Source of the DNA: Chlorops oryzae
Lineage: Eukaryota > Arthropoda > Insecta > Diptera > Chloropidae
Assembly: GCA_020466095.1 (NCBI GenBank)
Contig: CM035806.1
Location: forward strand, 91,405,639-91,469,638
DNA length: 64,000 nucleotides
Direction: 5' to 3'
The notes below the pieces were generated by a model, which was not told the DNA's origin, ran no database searches, and worked only from the letters and a program-made list of their open reading frames with translations. Positions within the stretch are counted from its first letter, which is position 1. Each line of letters starts with the position of its first letter. Shown in pieces: positions 40,760 through 53,358 of the stretch. A program made the position numbers and the translations under genes.

Positions 40760-41927
40760 ATGGCCCAAAAGCCAAAAAAGGCTGGTGTTAATGCGTCGTT
40801 GTCAGACGTGAGTCTGACTGATAAGGAGGACATTGCCGACGCAAGAACATCCGTGGTGTCGTCGGCCGATGAAAGTGCCGGTGGACCGTCGCCGCAGCTG
40901 AAGAGGAAAGCTGCAAAAAAGCGGAAGTCCCCAAAGAGCAGCCCAATGGTGACCCGCAAAAGCATTGGTGAATCCCATGTTAAGGAAGCAGCACCTTCGA
41001 CGTCCACTTCAGCTGAAGGTGGCAAGGAGATATCCGTCGGAGAAGTAGCGGTAAGTGCTATTGCTAAGGGGATTAGAGGGGTTATTGACGAGGTGGCGAA
41101 GATTCACGGCGCCATGACCGCGGCCATAATGGACCAAAAGGCCAGGCTAGAGGAACGAATGAAGACTCTGGAGGAGCAGAGAGACACCGCAGGGCAGACG
41201 AAAGGTTGTGGTTAACAGCCGGAACAACAAAACAACGCCGCAAGAGATAGTCGAAACTGTCTAAAACGTCGTCGGTCCGACATTGGAGGTTAGGGTCCAC
41301 GACCTGAAACCAATCAAGCGCGGAGGTGCCGTTCTGCGAACGCCGTCGGCATCCGAACGGGAAAAAGTGTTGAAAACCCCCAAATTTGCTGCAGTCGGCC
41401 TGGAAGTACACGCCAACGAGGATAAAAAACTGCAAACGGTGGTCGTGCAAAAGGTTCACGGGCAGATCTGGCCAGAGAAGTTGATGGCTGAACTATATGA
41501 TAAGAACTTCAGCGAGACCATGAAAGAGGAGGATTCCCAAAAATCCAACAAAATGGTGTCCAAGCCATGGAAGCCGAAAATCGGTACCTCTATCAATGTT
41601 GTGCTGGAGATGTTGCCGGAAAATGCGAATTTAATGCTCGAATCTGGGAGATGTTACATCGAATATTTTTCGTTCAGAGTATCAAAAAGGACAGAGATAA
41701 TGGGATGTTTCCGCTGCCTCAGTTTTGACCACAGAGTGGCTGAATGTAAATTTAAGGAGGAGATCTTCCGCCGATGCGGTGATGCTGGCCATTCCGAGCG
41801 GAAGTGTGGAAATGCACTGCGCTGCCGAAACTGCGCGTTCCACGGTAAACCGTCGAACCACCACATGCTGTCGAGCGAGTGCCCGATCTATGGTGCGCTA
41901 GTAGCAAGGAGGAATGCTCGCCACTAA
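40760..41927 (+). pseudogene. LINE copy E ORF1, internal deletion and frame break
   Basis: It starts ATGGCCCAAAAGCC and is open to 41215 (SLSDVSLTDKED, a basic tract, AAIMDQKARLEERMKTLEEQ). A deletion and frame change at about 41205-41285 remove the TWSVVV block. It then runs LEVRVHDLKPIKRGGAVLR to the knuckles CFRCLSFDHRVAEC, FRRCGDAGHSERKC (first Cys replaced by Phe) and CRNCAFHGKPSNHHMLSSEC, ending at 41925-41927. Confidence 0.85.
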
Positions 41928-41928
41928 G

Positions 41929-42930
41929 ATGTTGCACATACTGCAACGAGATTGTGGGAGGGGGTACGAGGCGAGAAGTGAGATAGGTGCACTGATGCGA
42001 GCGGAAGGTTATGAAATAGCGATTTTGCAGGAGCCATGCGCGGTAATCGCAGCGAGCGGTCGGCGCGAGGTGCGTGGCATCCCGCCAACTATGCGCACGT
42101 ATGCAGACCATAATTGCAAGGCGGTAGTGGTGGTAGACAATCGAATGTTCACATGCATTGAAATCTCTCTGGGACCTAACAAGAATGGTGCTGCGGTGAG
42201 GGTGAGCGGCAATTTTGGTGAGATGATCGTCGTTGCGATATACTGTGCCTTCAGCGAGACATTGGAGCCATACCTTGCATTTATGGATGAGGTACTACCT
42301 AACGCAGGTAGTTCACCGATCATCCTTGGTTTGGATGCGAACGCACAGTCCTCGGCTTGGCTCTCCAAGATGCCACATGATTGTCGGAGCTCCAGGAGCC
42401 TCTCCAGAGGAAACGTGCTGGAGGAGTGGATGAGCACGCGGGAGATATACTCCATCAACGAACCAAGCGAGCATTATACTTTCGAGTCACCGAACGGGAA
42501 AAGTGACATTGATGTGACCCTGTTAAATGCGGCATTTTTGCGTAGATACCACACGAGCTGGAGTATAAAAGGGGGATCGCCCATGAGTTACCATAATCCC
42601 ATTGACGTCCTTGTGCGAGCGAGGCAGACGCAACTGAACCGACCTGAGTAATATGGTTGGATCACCAAAGGTGCTGATTGGCAGGCTTTCTCTAATTCGG
42701 TTAGAGACACATTGACCAACAGGAGCTCGACCGAACAGTTCATGTGTTGAGTCTTGAACGAAAGAGGATATGCCTAATGGATGTTGTAAGAGAGCTCGCA
42801 AACAACCAACTCGAGCGCCGAAGGACTCATGCGCGCAGACGCACCACATGGTGGACGCATGAACTAACAAATATGAGAAGAGGCTTGCAGGGATTGCGAC
42901 AAAGGCTGCGAAGGGCGATCCCGTACGCGG
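41929..42930 (+). pseudogene. LINE copy E ORF2, endonuclease domain only
   Basis: It starts 1 nt after the ORF1 stop (MLHILQRDCGRGYEA). It is open to 42651 with LQEPC, GLDANAQSSAW, INEPSEHYTF, SDIDVTL and SYHNPI (Asp of SDHN replaced by Tyr). It is then frame-broken up to RTTWWTHELTNMRRGLQGLRQRLRRA and cut off at about 42930 by copy F leader sequence. Confidence 0.83.
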
Positions 42931-43130
42931 TCCCCGACTGGTCCAAAGTGGACTAGTTATCAAAGTGGTCCCCTAGGTCATCCATAAGAGACCATCCCAG
43001 TAGGGAAAGATCTAGTCCGAAAGTGGTATCTTTTGGACCAGTTGTGTTTTTTTGTCGCAAAAAGAAGCTCCTGTCGAAAAGATCCCAAAAAACAGTGCTT
43101 GTGATTTTGTGGTCCTTAAAGGACAAAATA

Positions 43131-44452
43131 ATGGCGTCAAAAGCCAAAAAAGTGGCTGCAACGGTGGACGCAGCATCGGATATTAGTTGACAGATATGAG
43201 AAGACGTCAGCTCGATGCAGTGCGATTGTACAATAGGCATGCGGAAGGGCGAGTCTTCGGTAGATGCCGGTCCTCCGAAGCTAGAGGAAGCCACCGAAGA
43301 AGAGAGTAGCTGCTATCAAAGGAATGGTCCCCTAGGTTCACTCCATAAGAAGACTCATCTGGAAAAAGAATGAAGATACCGGATAGATCTGCGGCCAGCG
43401 ATAATGCGGTAAGTGCTTTTGAACCTAGGTTATAAGTTTTTGTCGCAGTAATAAGCGAAGTAGCTGACATTCAGTTGCATGACGCAGCAATTATAGCCGA
43501 CGGAGTGGCACCAAAACATGTTGCTTAGTGATGCTTGCATGCAGGTCAGGCGGTTCGAAAGCGACTAAATCATGGCGCTCATGGACCAGAGGCGCGATGA
43601 GGAAAGAGTAAGAAACTGGAGACGGTGGACAGTCACGCATCGGCATACGAATGGTGTTGAGCGGATCGCGAAGAGGTCAGCTCGAAAGTGTGCGAATTCT
43701 GCTCTAATATCGATCGGAAGGAAGAGTCTTCGGAGATGCCGTAACTCCAAAGCTGTTGAAAATTGGTCAGTTGTTCAGAGCCGTGACCGAAAGATCACGC
43801 CGAAAGAGGTAGCTGGAAAGCTTAAAAAGGAGGTGGCCCACAGGTTCCTTGGTTACGCGTACAAGAAATTAAGACCCGTGAAGGAGTGTGCGTGCAGCGA
43901 TTAAGGACTCGTCAGTTGCTGTAAATAGAGTAAATGCTGGCGAAGCGAAGAGCTGAAGGCAGGTTTGGTCTCGAGTAGTGGCAGCACAAGCCGAGAGCGA
44001 GACGGTAACCATTCAGATGTTGACTCTAAATCAGCTGTGAGATCAGGAAGATCGGTTCGAAATGCTTGCTGACATCTGCAATGAAGGTAATTGCATCGGC
44101 GTGAAGGTCCGCAAAACCATGGAGCGAGAAGATGTCAAAACAATGTCTCGCTGCAAATGACGACCGCAGATGCGAAATGGTTCTCAGCGGAAGAAGGGAA
44201 GAGTGTGGACATCCAAGTGGTTCATTATCGAGTGGAAGCAAGAGTCATAGGCATGTCCTTTGCCTTAGCTTTGACAATTGGTATCGCAGTGTGGAGCCTG
44301 AGCCAAACACTGCCGACGAGGTAGACTGGAAAGCTTAGCGAGAGACAGTGCAAAATGGCTGGCACTGCCGCAATTGCCTTAAAGGATAACTGCGGTACAT
44401 GCATTCGATGATGTCCAATATACGTAGATGTGATGGCGCGATATACGGACTC
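43131..44452 (+). pseudogene. LINE copy F ORF1, heavily decayed
   Basis: The start ATGGCGTCAAAAGCCAAAAAAG is clear and equals copy D. A TGA follows within 20 codons. Recognisable scraps are MALMDQRRDEE (near 43572), VENWSVVQSRDRKITPKEVAGKLKKEVAH (near 43755) and knuckle-like pieces near 44260-44370. Most of the region is rearranged or mutated beyond confident translation. Confidence 0.65.
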
Positions 44453-47400
44453 GTAGTTGCACATATTGCAACTCAACTGTGAGGAGATCCGAGGCGATGT
44501 GTGAACTGCAGTCGATGCGTGAAGGAGGTTCAGGTGGCACTTTTACAAGAACCATATACAGTGGTAAGCTCGTGTGGACAAAACCAACTAAGAGGCATAC
44601 CAGGAGGTATGAGATCTTATGCAAGTGCTAACGGGAAATCGGCAATTGTCATTGATGACCCTGGTATTAGCTGCTTGGAAATACCATTTGGAAAAGAAGG
44701 TGTCTGTCTTAGAATAACAGGAGACTTTGGAATGATTGTGCTTGTGTCAATGTATTGCGTTTTCAGCCAACCACTGCACCCATTTCTGAACTTTTTTGAT
44801 GAGGTACTGCTACAGGTGAGCAGTTCACCTATCATCATTGGCATGGATGCAAATGCTCAATCCTCGATGTAGTTTTCGAAAATAACTCAGAACGCTCTGG
44901 GTTATGAAAGCTACAATCGAGGACGTGAGCTGGAGGAGTGGCTAAATACGAGAGGCATGATGGTCCTGAATGAACCGAGTGAGCACTTCACGTTTGAGAG
45001 TGCAAACGGAACGAGTGACATCGACCTGACACTGGCGAACAGTCTGTTTTTGCGCAAATTTACGTGTAGCTGGAAAGTGGAAGATGGTTGCTCTGTCAGT
45101 GACCATAACCTGATCGTGATATGGCTGGAGTCCATGATTGCCCGGAGCAGGGAAGTGGAAAAACCAAAGTGGAAAACCAGAGACGCAAACTGGCAGGATT
45201 ACTCCAGAAGACTAGCGGAAGCCGCAGAGGAGCGATTTGGGAGTGAACACTGGGAAAATCCGGATATCGCAGAAAAAATTCAGAAGCTGCATCAACTGAT
45301 AGTTGACGTCAACGATGAAGTCCTAGGGCGACAAGTGCGACAAAGTGGAACGCGAATTTCATGGTGGAACACGGATCTGCAGAGCCAACGACAAAATGAA
45401 GGACGCTTGAGGAAAGTATGGCAAAGAGCAACATGGTGTGGTGATCCCAATGTTGAAACCTTGAAAGAAGATTTCAGGCGAGCCCGGAGCCAGTATAAAA
45501 GCCGCATTAGGAAAACTAAAAATGATGATTGGCACCGTTTTGTCATGTGTAACAGCAGCGACCCTTGGGGACAAGTCTACAGGATATGCAGAGGCAGGCG
45601 ACCTATTGAGATTAGTGCAATACGCGATGGAAACCAAATCCTTACGTCGAAGAGAGAGTGTAACCAGCATCTTTTGATGAAATTCTTTCCGCAGTCGGAA
45701 AATGCAGGTAAGATCGAAGGCGGCTACAGGTCTGGACGACATGACAGGAGACATGCTTAAAAGCTTGTGGAAAGTACTTCCTGAGCTGGTGCCCGCCATC
45801 TTCAACGGATGTCTGGAGAAGGGCTACTTTCCGGAACGATGGAAGACAGCAAAAGTGATTGCGCTTCTTAAATCACCAGACAAGGTGAAAACAGATGCTT
45901 AATCCTAAAGAGGAATTTCGTTGCTGCCAGCCTGTGGAAAAGTACTGGAATGAATGATGGTTGAAAGACTGCTTGTTCTGATTGGAGGGAGTTTTCACCG
46001 CTACCAGTTTGGTTTCAGCAAGGGGCGCTCAACGACTGATGCCTGGATGCACATCAAAAGATGTGTAAGCGAAACGTCATGCCGGTATGTTTTTGGCATA
46101 ATCGTGGATTTTAAAGGGGCATTTGACCACCTCGAATGAACGCCGATACTTCGGAAATTGCAGAAACTGGGTTGCAAGGAAATGACTCTTTGGCGAAGCT
46201 TTTTTGATAAAAGGTCACCGGTAATGGGCGATGGTGAGGACAGAGTAACGAGAGTTATCAATAGAGGCTGTCCACAGGGTTCCATCTGCGGTCCGTATGT
46301 GTGGAATTTCATGTTGGACGAATTGCTCGAAAGGCTTTCATGCAAATTTGCTGCGTACGCGGACGACATCCTGCTGCTAGTTGAGGGAAACTCCAGAGCT
46401 GCCATCGAAAGTTCTGCAACTCTTCTGATAAACATGGTTCTTGAAGGGAGCGAAAGAGTTGGCGTTCAAGTCTCGAGAGACAAAACCATGACTATGCTGC
46501 TCAAGGGAAAACTGCAAGTGAACAGACCGCCAACCATAAGAGTAAGTGGACAAGGCCTAAAATATGCTCAAGAGGTCAAATATCTGGGAGTTAAGGTTGG
46601 TGATAGATTAAACTTTCTACCTCACCTCAAGATGCTAAGGCCGAAGGTCGCAAACACTGTCGGCATGATAAGTAGAGTCCTCAGAGTGGAATGGGGTCTA
46701 AGCAAGAAAGCGGTCCGGACAATATACAAAGGCTTGCTGTTGTCATGTGCTACATACGCGGCGCCTGTGTGGTATGACATAGCGAAATTGTTGGATGTCT
46801 ACCAGTCTGCAGAACGGTTTCGACGGAGGCACTTCAGGTGCTGGCAGGGGCTATTCCCCTGGACTTGGAATTGCGTAGACGGGCAGTGCTATACAGGGCA
46901 AGCAGGGGAATGCCTCTGGAAGAGACTGAATGGCTGAATGAGCATGAGTTGGCGCAATCTAACAGGAAACAACTCGATCGAATCCTAATTGAAGGGATTA
47001 AAACGGTTTGGAGAACACGCTGGGATCATATCATGGCTGGTCGAACAACGCATATGTTTATACCAGATGCAGCACTGGTGCTAGAAAAACCAGAGTTTGG
47101 CTTCTCGCTAAAAGCAGGATTTCTCCTCACTGGGCATGGCTCAGTGGGTGAGTTTTTAAAGAAGCGACGATTGCAAGAAACTGAAGTTTGCGCGTGCACG
47201 GAACCAGTGGAGGATGCTCTTCACATTTTGTGTGAGTGTCCCAAGTACAGTGAGTCTCGAAGACTAGACCGGCTTGGAGTTACCCGTTTGCAAAACGGGT
47301 GGGATGTAAAAGGTGTCGTGAACAGCAGAGCTACGATGTCGCAGCTTGACATCTTTGCTAGAAGAGCATTTGCTAAGCGAGAGCAAGAAGAGCGAAACAG

Positions 47401-47500
47401 ACGATTAGAACGAGATGAAGAAAATATAGAAGGTCCACCCGAGGCCCAGATAATTCGGTGCCGCGTGCATCAGGGGCCCCAGGACTTAGGTCCTGCCTGA
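44453..47500 (+). pseudogene. LINE copy F ORF2, several stops and deletions
   Basis: The start codon context is lost (TAGTTGCACATATTGCAACT). The endonuclease has LLQEPY, GMDANAQSSM then a TAG (44870-44872) where other subfamilies have Trp, then LNEPSEHFTF, SDIDLTL and SDHNLI. A deletion near 45700 fuses FFPQSENA to QVRSKAATGLDD. Stops occur at 45900-45902, near 45948 and at 46137-46139. The RT has IVDFKGAFDHLE, NRGCPQGSICGPYVW, AYADDILLL and GDRLNFLPH. A deletion/frameshift near 46790 precedes LAGAIPLDLELRRRAV. The finger is CACTEPVEDALHILCEC. The frame runs into the 3' UTR to 47500; the true end is probably near 47430. Confidence 0.83.
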
Positions 47501-47502
47501 TG
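47468..47502 (+). promoter_or_regulatory. 3'-UTR hairpin, copy F
   Basis: Perfect outer stem CATCAGG/CCTGATG and perfect inner stem CAGGAC/GTCCTG with a TTAG loop. The outer C-G pair replaces T-A of copies A and C, a compensatory change. Confidence 0.8.
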
Positions 47503-47645
47503 ATGGTGAGGAGCCTACTTTGGCTGAAACGCGGTGGCTGTGGTTTCAGGAGCGGATAACTGAATGCTAGAAAATGCTGCGAAACGTGAGAAAAGCACTC
47601 AAATGCTCTCACGCTAAACAATAAATCGGTGTCCCTATCTACTCA

Positions 47646-48798
47646 CTCGAAATTGAACAGTCGCAGCTAACGGTCGTCTTGTTAAACGCGCGGATAACGC
47701 ACAAAGAAAAGAGCGATAGCCAAAACGTTTTTGAGTGCAGCGACAAGTTAGTGAGTTCGAAGTGTTTAAAACCGCTTTTAAGCGAATAAGGAGTGACGAA
47801 AAGTGCCTGATAGTTAAAAATTGTGAATGTTCAGAATTTTTACTATAAGATAGTGGAAAATTTTTTTTCGTGGAAGTGGGTGTACATGTTTTTCGTGCCC
47901 CACTGAACACCTTGCCTAAATTGTTGAAACAAAAAAAATTGTGAGACGTGTGCGCGAGCAAAGCAAGCCACATCGAACACCAAGAAAGTGGAAAAGTGCG
48001 ACGGAATGTGTTGATTTCGGCCGATTAGTAATATTTTTCAAGCAGTACTCGAAGCACGCTTAAAATTGAAAGCCGGAAGTTGCATTAGGTGCCGAAAAGT
48101 AGGCGTCCCTTAGGAGCCGAAAGTAGGCGTCCTTCTGAGGAGCCAGTGATAGTGCCTGAGATAAAATAGTGGGTCAGTGTCGACACTATGTGTGTATCCG
48201 ATACAAGTGTGTCGCGACTAAAAAAGTGTATCTGCTTAAAAAAGGTGTCTCTGCTAATTTAGCGTACACACAAAGTGAGTAGACTAGTGTGGTGTGTACC
48301 TGGACTAGACTTCCTAGCCAGGACAAATAAAGTGCCCCAGTAGGGACAGTGTTAGTGATAAGTGGTCCCTAACTAGTCCAAAGTGGACTAGTCCCATAAG
48401 TGGACTAGTCCCATAAGTGGTCCCCAGGTGACCCGTAGGGGACAACCCCACTAGGGAAAGGACTGGTCCGAAAGTGGTCCCTTTTGGACCAGTTTTGAAT
48501 ATTGGTTTTAAACGAAAGCTCTTGCTTAGAGCAGTGCAGTACTAGTGCCAAAAGCGGTGAGTGAGGCCAATAAGAGCCAAAAAAATAAAAAAAAAAGTGG
48601 TCTTTTTAGACCAGTTATAGTGTGCGAGCAACTCTGTGGCTAGCAAAGAGGCTAGCCCGGTTGGCTTTGCGAAGCAGCTTACAACTGCTAAGTGAGACGC
48701 GAAAGTGAGCTATTTGTTCAAAGAAAACACCTGTTACAGTGAGCCTGAACAAAAGAGTCTCGGTACAAGTGAACGAAGTGGTTCGAAGTGGACAAAAT
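47646..48798 (+). promoter_or_regulatory. 5' leader of LINE copy G
   Basis: It starts CTCGAAATTGAACAGTCG. It contains a duplicated AGTAGGCGTCC segment (about 48100-48130), a duplicated CATAAGTGGACTAGTCC segment near 48395, the GTGGTCC-rich region (48360-48490) and an extra 150-bp tail (48600-48790) also seen in copy H. Confidence 0.7.
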
Positions 48799-50080
48799 AT
48801 GGCCCCAAAGCCAAAAAAAGCGGGTACTAGTGTATCGGTGTCGGATGTAAGTCTGACCGATAAGGAGGACGTGTCTGAGGTCCAAATGTCGGTAGTTTCG
48901 TCGGATGCAGAGTCATCTGAAGCGCCATCGCCGAAACTAAAGCACAAGACGGCGAAGAAGAAGCTTCCAGCGAGGAATAGCCCGAGGGCTACTCCCACAG
49001 CAGCACCGCAGGTAAATCCCTTTTTCAGTGGTGAGGTGGACGCTACAGTTGCTAAGTCGAGTGCTGTGAAAAAGTCGGTGAGTGCCTTAGACTTAAGTAT
49101 TGAGTCGGTGGTTAAAGAAGTGGCTAGCATAAAGCTAGCATTAAGCGAGGCTGTGGTTGCTGAAGGAATCGCACCTAAGGTGGCCTGGAGTGTCCTACAC
49201 GCGGGAAACCGTTTCGAGACCCTCCTTATGGCGCTTGTTGACAAGGCTGCGCGGCTTGAAGAAAGAGTGAAATACGTTGGCAAAAAGCTCTGTCCAACCA
49301 GCTGTTGTGGCTAGCGAAAGGCAACCCAGGCCTGTTGCTCGGAAGCCAGTTGAGACGTGGTCGTTAGTCGTCAAGAGTAAGGACCCAAAGGTGACGCCAG
49401 CGGAAATAGCCACGAAGCTCAAAGAGGAAGTTGCGCCTGAACTGGGTGTCAGAGTTCACGACATCCGGCCGATACGAAGAGGAGGAGCGATAATAAGAAC
49501 GCCATCTGCTGCAGAGCGTGAAAAGGTCTCGAAAAACAAAAAGTTCGAGGAGGTAGGCCTGCAAATTGAGCCTAACAAGGAGCGCGGAGAAACGGTCATA
49601 GTGAGAGACGTCCCGAAGAGGGTTAAGCCAGAGGAGTTCATGAACCAGCTCTATGAGAAGAACTTTTCGGATGTTGAGAGTTTGGAGAACTTTGGAAAGA
49701 GAGTCTCAACAACGAGCAAGCCATGGGAAGCTGAAGTGGGAAAAACCCACAATGTCAGTTTAGCGATGAGTGCTGAATTGGCAAAGAAGCTGAAGGATGC
49801 GGGGCGGTGCTACATTCTGTGGTTCTCGTGCCGGGTAGGAGCCAGGCAGGACATTTGATGTTTCCAATGCCTCGGTTTTGACCATAGGGTCGCTCAGTGC
49901 AAGGAGAAGGAGGATGTGTGCAGACGGTGCGGCTCAACAGGGCATATGTCCCGAAATTGTGAACGACCATCAAACTTCAGGAATTGTGCCTTTATGGGCA
50001 AACCAGCAGGGCACATCATGCTCTCGGAAGATTGCCCGATCTACGTGTCGATTGTTGCTCGGAGAAACGATCGACATTAA
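48799..50080 (+). pseudogene. LINE copy G ORF1, one frameshift and one stop
   Basis: It starts ATGGCCCCAAAGCC: SVSDVSLTDKED, a basic tract, SVLHAGNRFETLLMALVDKAARLEE. A one-base gain near 49280 shifts the frame. It continues ETWSLVVKSKDPKVTPAE and LGVRVHDIRPIRRGGAIIR. A TGA at 49856-49858 replaces the Gly before the first knuckle. The knuckles are C-QC-LGFDH...C, CRRCGSTGHMSRNC and FRNCAFMGKPAGHIMLSEDC (first Cys of the third replaced by Phe). The stop is at 50078-50080. Confidence 0.85.
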
Positions 50081-50082
50081 TA

Positions 50083-53000
50083 ATGATGCACCTCATACAA
50101 CTGAATTGTGGAGGGGGCTATCTGGCGATGTGTGAGCTTGGGAGGACGATGAGAGAGAGGAGATGCGAGTTTGGAATGGTGCAAGAACCATATGCAGTCC
50201 GTGACGCGCATAGCCAATATGCAATACGGGGACTTCCTGGTGGAATGAGAGTTTTCACCAGTGGAAATGGTAAGGCGGCCATAATCGTCGACGACGACAC
50301 AATAACGTGCATCGAAATTCCTGCTGGCCCAAATGGCGTTTGCGTTCGAGTATCGGGACGTTGGGGAACACTAGTGTTGGTATCGGTGTACTGTGTCTTC
50401 AGTCAACCACTGGAGCCTTACTTAAGCTACATCGATGAGGTTCTGCTACACGCTGGCAGCTCACCTGTCATCGTTTGCATGGATGCGAATGCTCAATCCT
50501 CAATGTAATTCTCAAAATTCTCACAGAGTAATCTGGGAGCCGAGAACATCATTCGAGGCAATGAGATGGTGGAATGGTTGAGCTCGAGTAACATGCACGT
50601 GATTAATGAACCAAGTGAGTTCTACACGTTTAGTAGTTCCAATGGATGCAGCGATATTGACCTGAATCTAGGAAACACGGTAGCCTGTCGCAGTTTCAAT
50701 TTTAGTTGGCAGATACTTCATGGTTTCTCAGTGAGTGATAACAATCCAATACTTATTGGAGCAGAAAGTATTCGCAGAAGAGGCGCAATACTACAAATGC
50801 CAAAATGGAGGACACGGCGAGTGGACTGGGACCATTTCTCAAGTACCATTATCGAAGTATTTGCTGAACGAGTTGAACAAAATTTTAGAGACTCCACGGC
50901 ACAAGGAAAAACATTCCGTATGCACCAGTTGGTATCGGATGTCAGCGATTTGATATTCCAAAGGCAGACAAGAAGAGTACGCTTTCAAGTTGCATGGTGG
51001 ACTAGAGAGCTGACTGAACTTAGAAGACATGTTCGAAGTCTGCGACAAAGATGGCTTAGAGCCCGTAGACTGAGTCATGATGCTACAGAGACTCGACTCC
51101 AGCAATACAGGGGAGCTCGGAATAGCTACGAAGCATGCCTGAAGCGGACGAAAAACGAGGATTGGCGAAATTTCGTTAGTCAGAGAAGTGATGATCCATG
51201 GGGAGACGTATACCGGATCTGCAGAGGAAGAACAACACGGAGATCTCAGCCATACGATGTGACGGATATCTTCGTACAACATGGAGAGAGTGCTTTAAAA
51301 CTCTACTGGAAAAATTCTTTGCGTCGTCAGAGCTAGTTACAGAGGTATTTGGACCGGATTGTATACCCAACGACATCACGAGGGAAGAATTGAGTGAGAG
51401 TATCCGTAAGGTAAGGTCGAAGGTATCCACGGGTATTGACGGTGTATCGGGAGACATGCTTAAGGCACTGTGGAAAGCCTTGCCCAATGAAGTACACGAA
51501 ATGTACAATTGCTGCCTTCGAGAGGGCTATTTCCCGACAGAGTGGAAAAACGCTCGAGTGATAGCGCTGCTGAAATCACCGGACAAAATACGAACTGACC
51601 CTGCCTCCAACAGGGGAATCTCGTTGCTGTCAGTGTTTGGAAAAGTGCTCGAGAAGATTATGGTGGAACGGCTGCTGACTTTGATTGGTGGTGAATTTCA
51701 TCAAAATCAGTTCGGCTTCCAGAAGGGTCGCTCGACGGTAGATGCCTGGCTGCATGTGCAACGCTGCGTTAGCGAGAGTACCAGAAAGTACGTGCTGGGT
51801 ATTTTCGTGGATTTTAGAGGAGCATTCGACCACTTAGAGTGGGGTGCAATTCTCGCAAAACTGTGCGGAAATGAGCCTATGGCGGAGCTACTTTGCTGAC
51901 AGAACTGCTACTGCTGTTTGCGACAGTGAAACGGTGAGCAGAAGCATTCGGCGTGGATGCCCACACGGATCCATTTGTGGGCCATATATTTGGAACAACA
52001 TGCTTGACGAACTGCTTGATCAGTTGCCCTGAAAATTTGCAGCGTACGCAGATGATATACTGCTCTTGGTGGAAGGAGATTCGAGAGCGCGGCTAGAAGC
52101 CTCCGGAAGCGAACTAATGCAGATGGTTGAACATAGGGGCCTCAGTGTTGGGGTAGAAGTGTCTGCGCAGAAGACCCTCATGATGTTGCTCAAAGGCAGA
52201 CTGCAGGCAACCCGACCGCTAGTTATACGAGTAAATGGCAACAGTTTGCGGTATGCGAAAGCAGTGCAATACTTAGGTGTTACAGTAGGAGAGAGACTTA
52301 ATTTCATGCCACACATAAAATCGCTGCGGCCGAAAATTTCGGGTGTTGCAGGCATGATTGGCAGGATACTCCGTACGGACTGGGGACTCACAAAAAGGGC
52401 AGCTAGAACCGTTAACAATGGCCTGTTGCTTTCATGCGTAACTTACGCAGCGCCAGTATGGTACAAAGCGGCATTACAATCTCACGGGAAAAGAGAGGTA
52501 ATGGCGTGCCAACGAGTGATGTTGGTGGCTTGCATATCAGTGTGCAGAACGGTTTCTACAGAGGCGATGCAAGTGCTTGCTGGTGTCTACCCTATAGACT
52601 TGGAGCTACGAAATAGTGCTGTTATGTTCAAAGTGCGTAAAAGCTTGCAGTTAGACGCGAGTGACTTTCTAGCGGAAACATATGTCACACAATTATCCAC
52701 CAAAGGATTTAGGGACCAAACTCATGCAGAAATGCAGCGAGAGTGGAGACAGTGATGTCAAAACAGTGAATCTGGTCGAACGAAACATGCCTTCATACCG
52801 AATGCGACGTTTGTGCTGATGAACCCTGAGTACAAATTCACTCTGCTGACTGGATTTATCTTAACAGGGCACGGCTCTATTGGAGAGTTTCTTAAGAAAC
52901 GACGATTGGTACAGTCGGAGGCATGTTTATGCGGAGAGCCGATTGAAAGTGTAGTTCACATTTTGTGTGAATGTGGAAACTACCGCTCTTTGAGAAATAT

Positions 53001-53169
53001 GAAAGGCATGAATATTTCGCAAGCAAATGGCACCTGGGACTTCAAAAGAGTAGTACAAAGCACGGAAAGCTTTACTGTATTGGAGCGTTCTGCAGCAATG
53101 GCCTTTAAAAAGAGAAGAGAACTGCATCAAACATCGGCAGATGAACAGAGTGGCAACCAAAATGAATAG
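50083..53169 (+). pseudogene. LINE copy G ORF2, multiple lesions mostly shared with copy H
   Basis: It starts 2 nt after ORF1 (MMHLIQLNCGGG). The endonuclease has VQEPY, CMDANAQSSM then TAA (50506-50508), INEPSEFYTF and SDIDLNL. A frameshift near 51235 is private to G. Lesions shared with H are that stop position, a frameshift near 51875 (KLC|AEMSLWRSYF) and a TGA at 52030-52032 just before KFAAYADDILLL. A private TGA lies near 52755. The RT motifs FVDFRGAFDHLEW, RRGCPHGSICGPYIW and GERLNFMPH and the finger CLCGEPIESVVHILCEC are visible. The stop is at 53167-53169. Confidence 0.86.
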
Positions 53170-53255
53170 ATGTACAGCCGGATTAGAGTGCTGAGTCTGA
53201 GAGTCGACAATTTGGGTCGCACGCTGGGCCGCCAACACTCATTAATGTTGGTAGG

Positions 53256-53273
53256 GCCATACTTAGGTATGGC
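53256..53273 (+). promoter_or_regulatory. Type-2 3'-UTR hairpin, copy G
   Basis: GCCATAC/GTATGGC stem with TTAG loop, identical to copies B and H. Confidence 0.75.
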
Positions 53274-53358
53274 CTGAACGGTCATCATACCGAGTGGTCT
53301 TGAACTAAAAATGGTAGCACATAATGTATATTATGTATATTTGCATGTTTTTACATGT

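Larger units (their letters stand above)
39923..42930 (+). mobile_element. R1-clade-like LINE copy E, 3'-truncated
   Basis: It has a 5' leader (39923-40759), ORF1 and the start of ORF2. At about 42930 the ORF2 sequence changes abruptly into the distal 5' leader of copy F. The whole RT and 3' UTR are missing. Confidence 0.83.
42931..47645 (+). mobile_element. R1-clade-like LINE copy F, 5'-truncated and strongly degenerate
   Basis: It begins within the distal 5' leader (GGTCCCCGACTGGTCC). ORF1 is badly decayed, ORF2 is recognisable from 44453 to about 47430, and a type-1 3' UTR ends at 47645. Copy G follows directly. Confidence 0.82.
47646..53358 (+). mobile_element. R1-clade-like LINE copy G
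   Basis: It has a 5' leader (47646-48798), ORF1, ORF2 and the first ~190 bp of a type-2 3' UTR. Homology to copy H stops at TTTTTACATGT (53358), where the palindromic segment begins. It is near-identical to copy H over its length. Confidence 0.87.

Noticed and set aside
50505..50530. Possible mini-intron (GTAATT...CACAG) that would remove the shared endonuclease stop in copy G
   Set aside because: It would be only about 20 bp long, far below workable intron size, and the donor is not kept as such in copies F and H.
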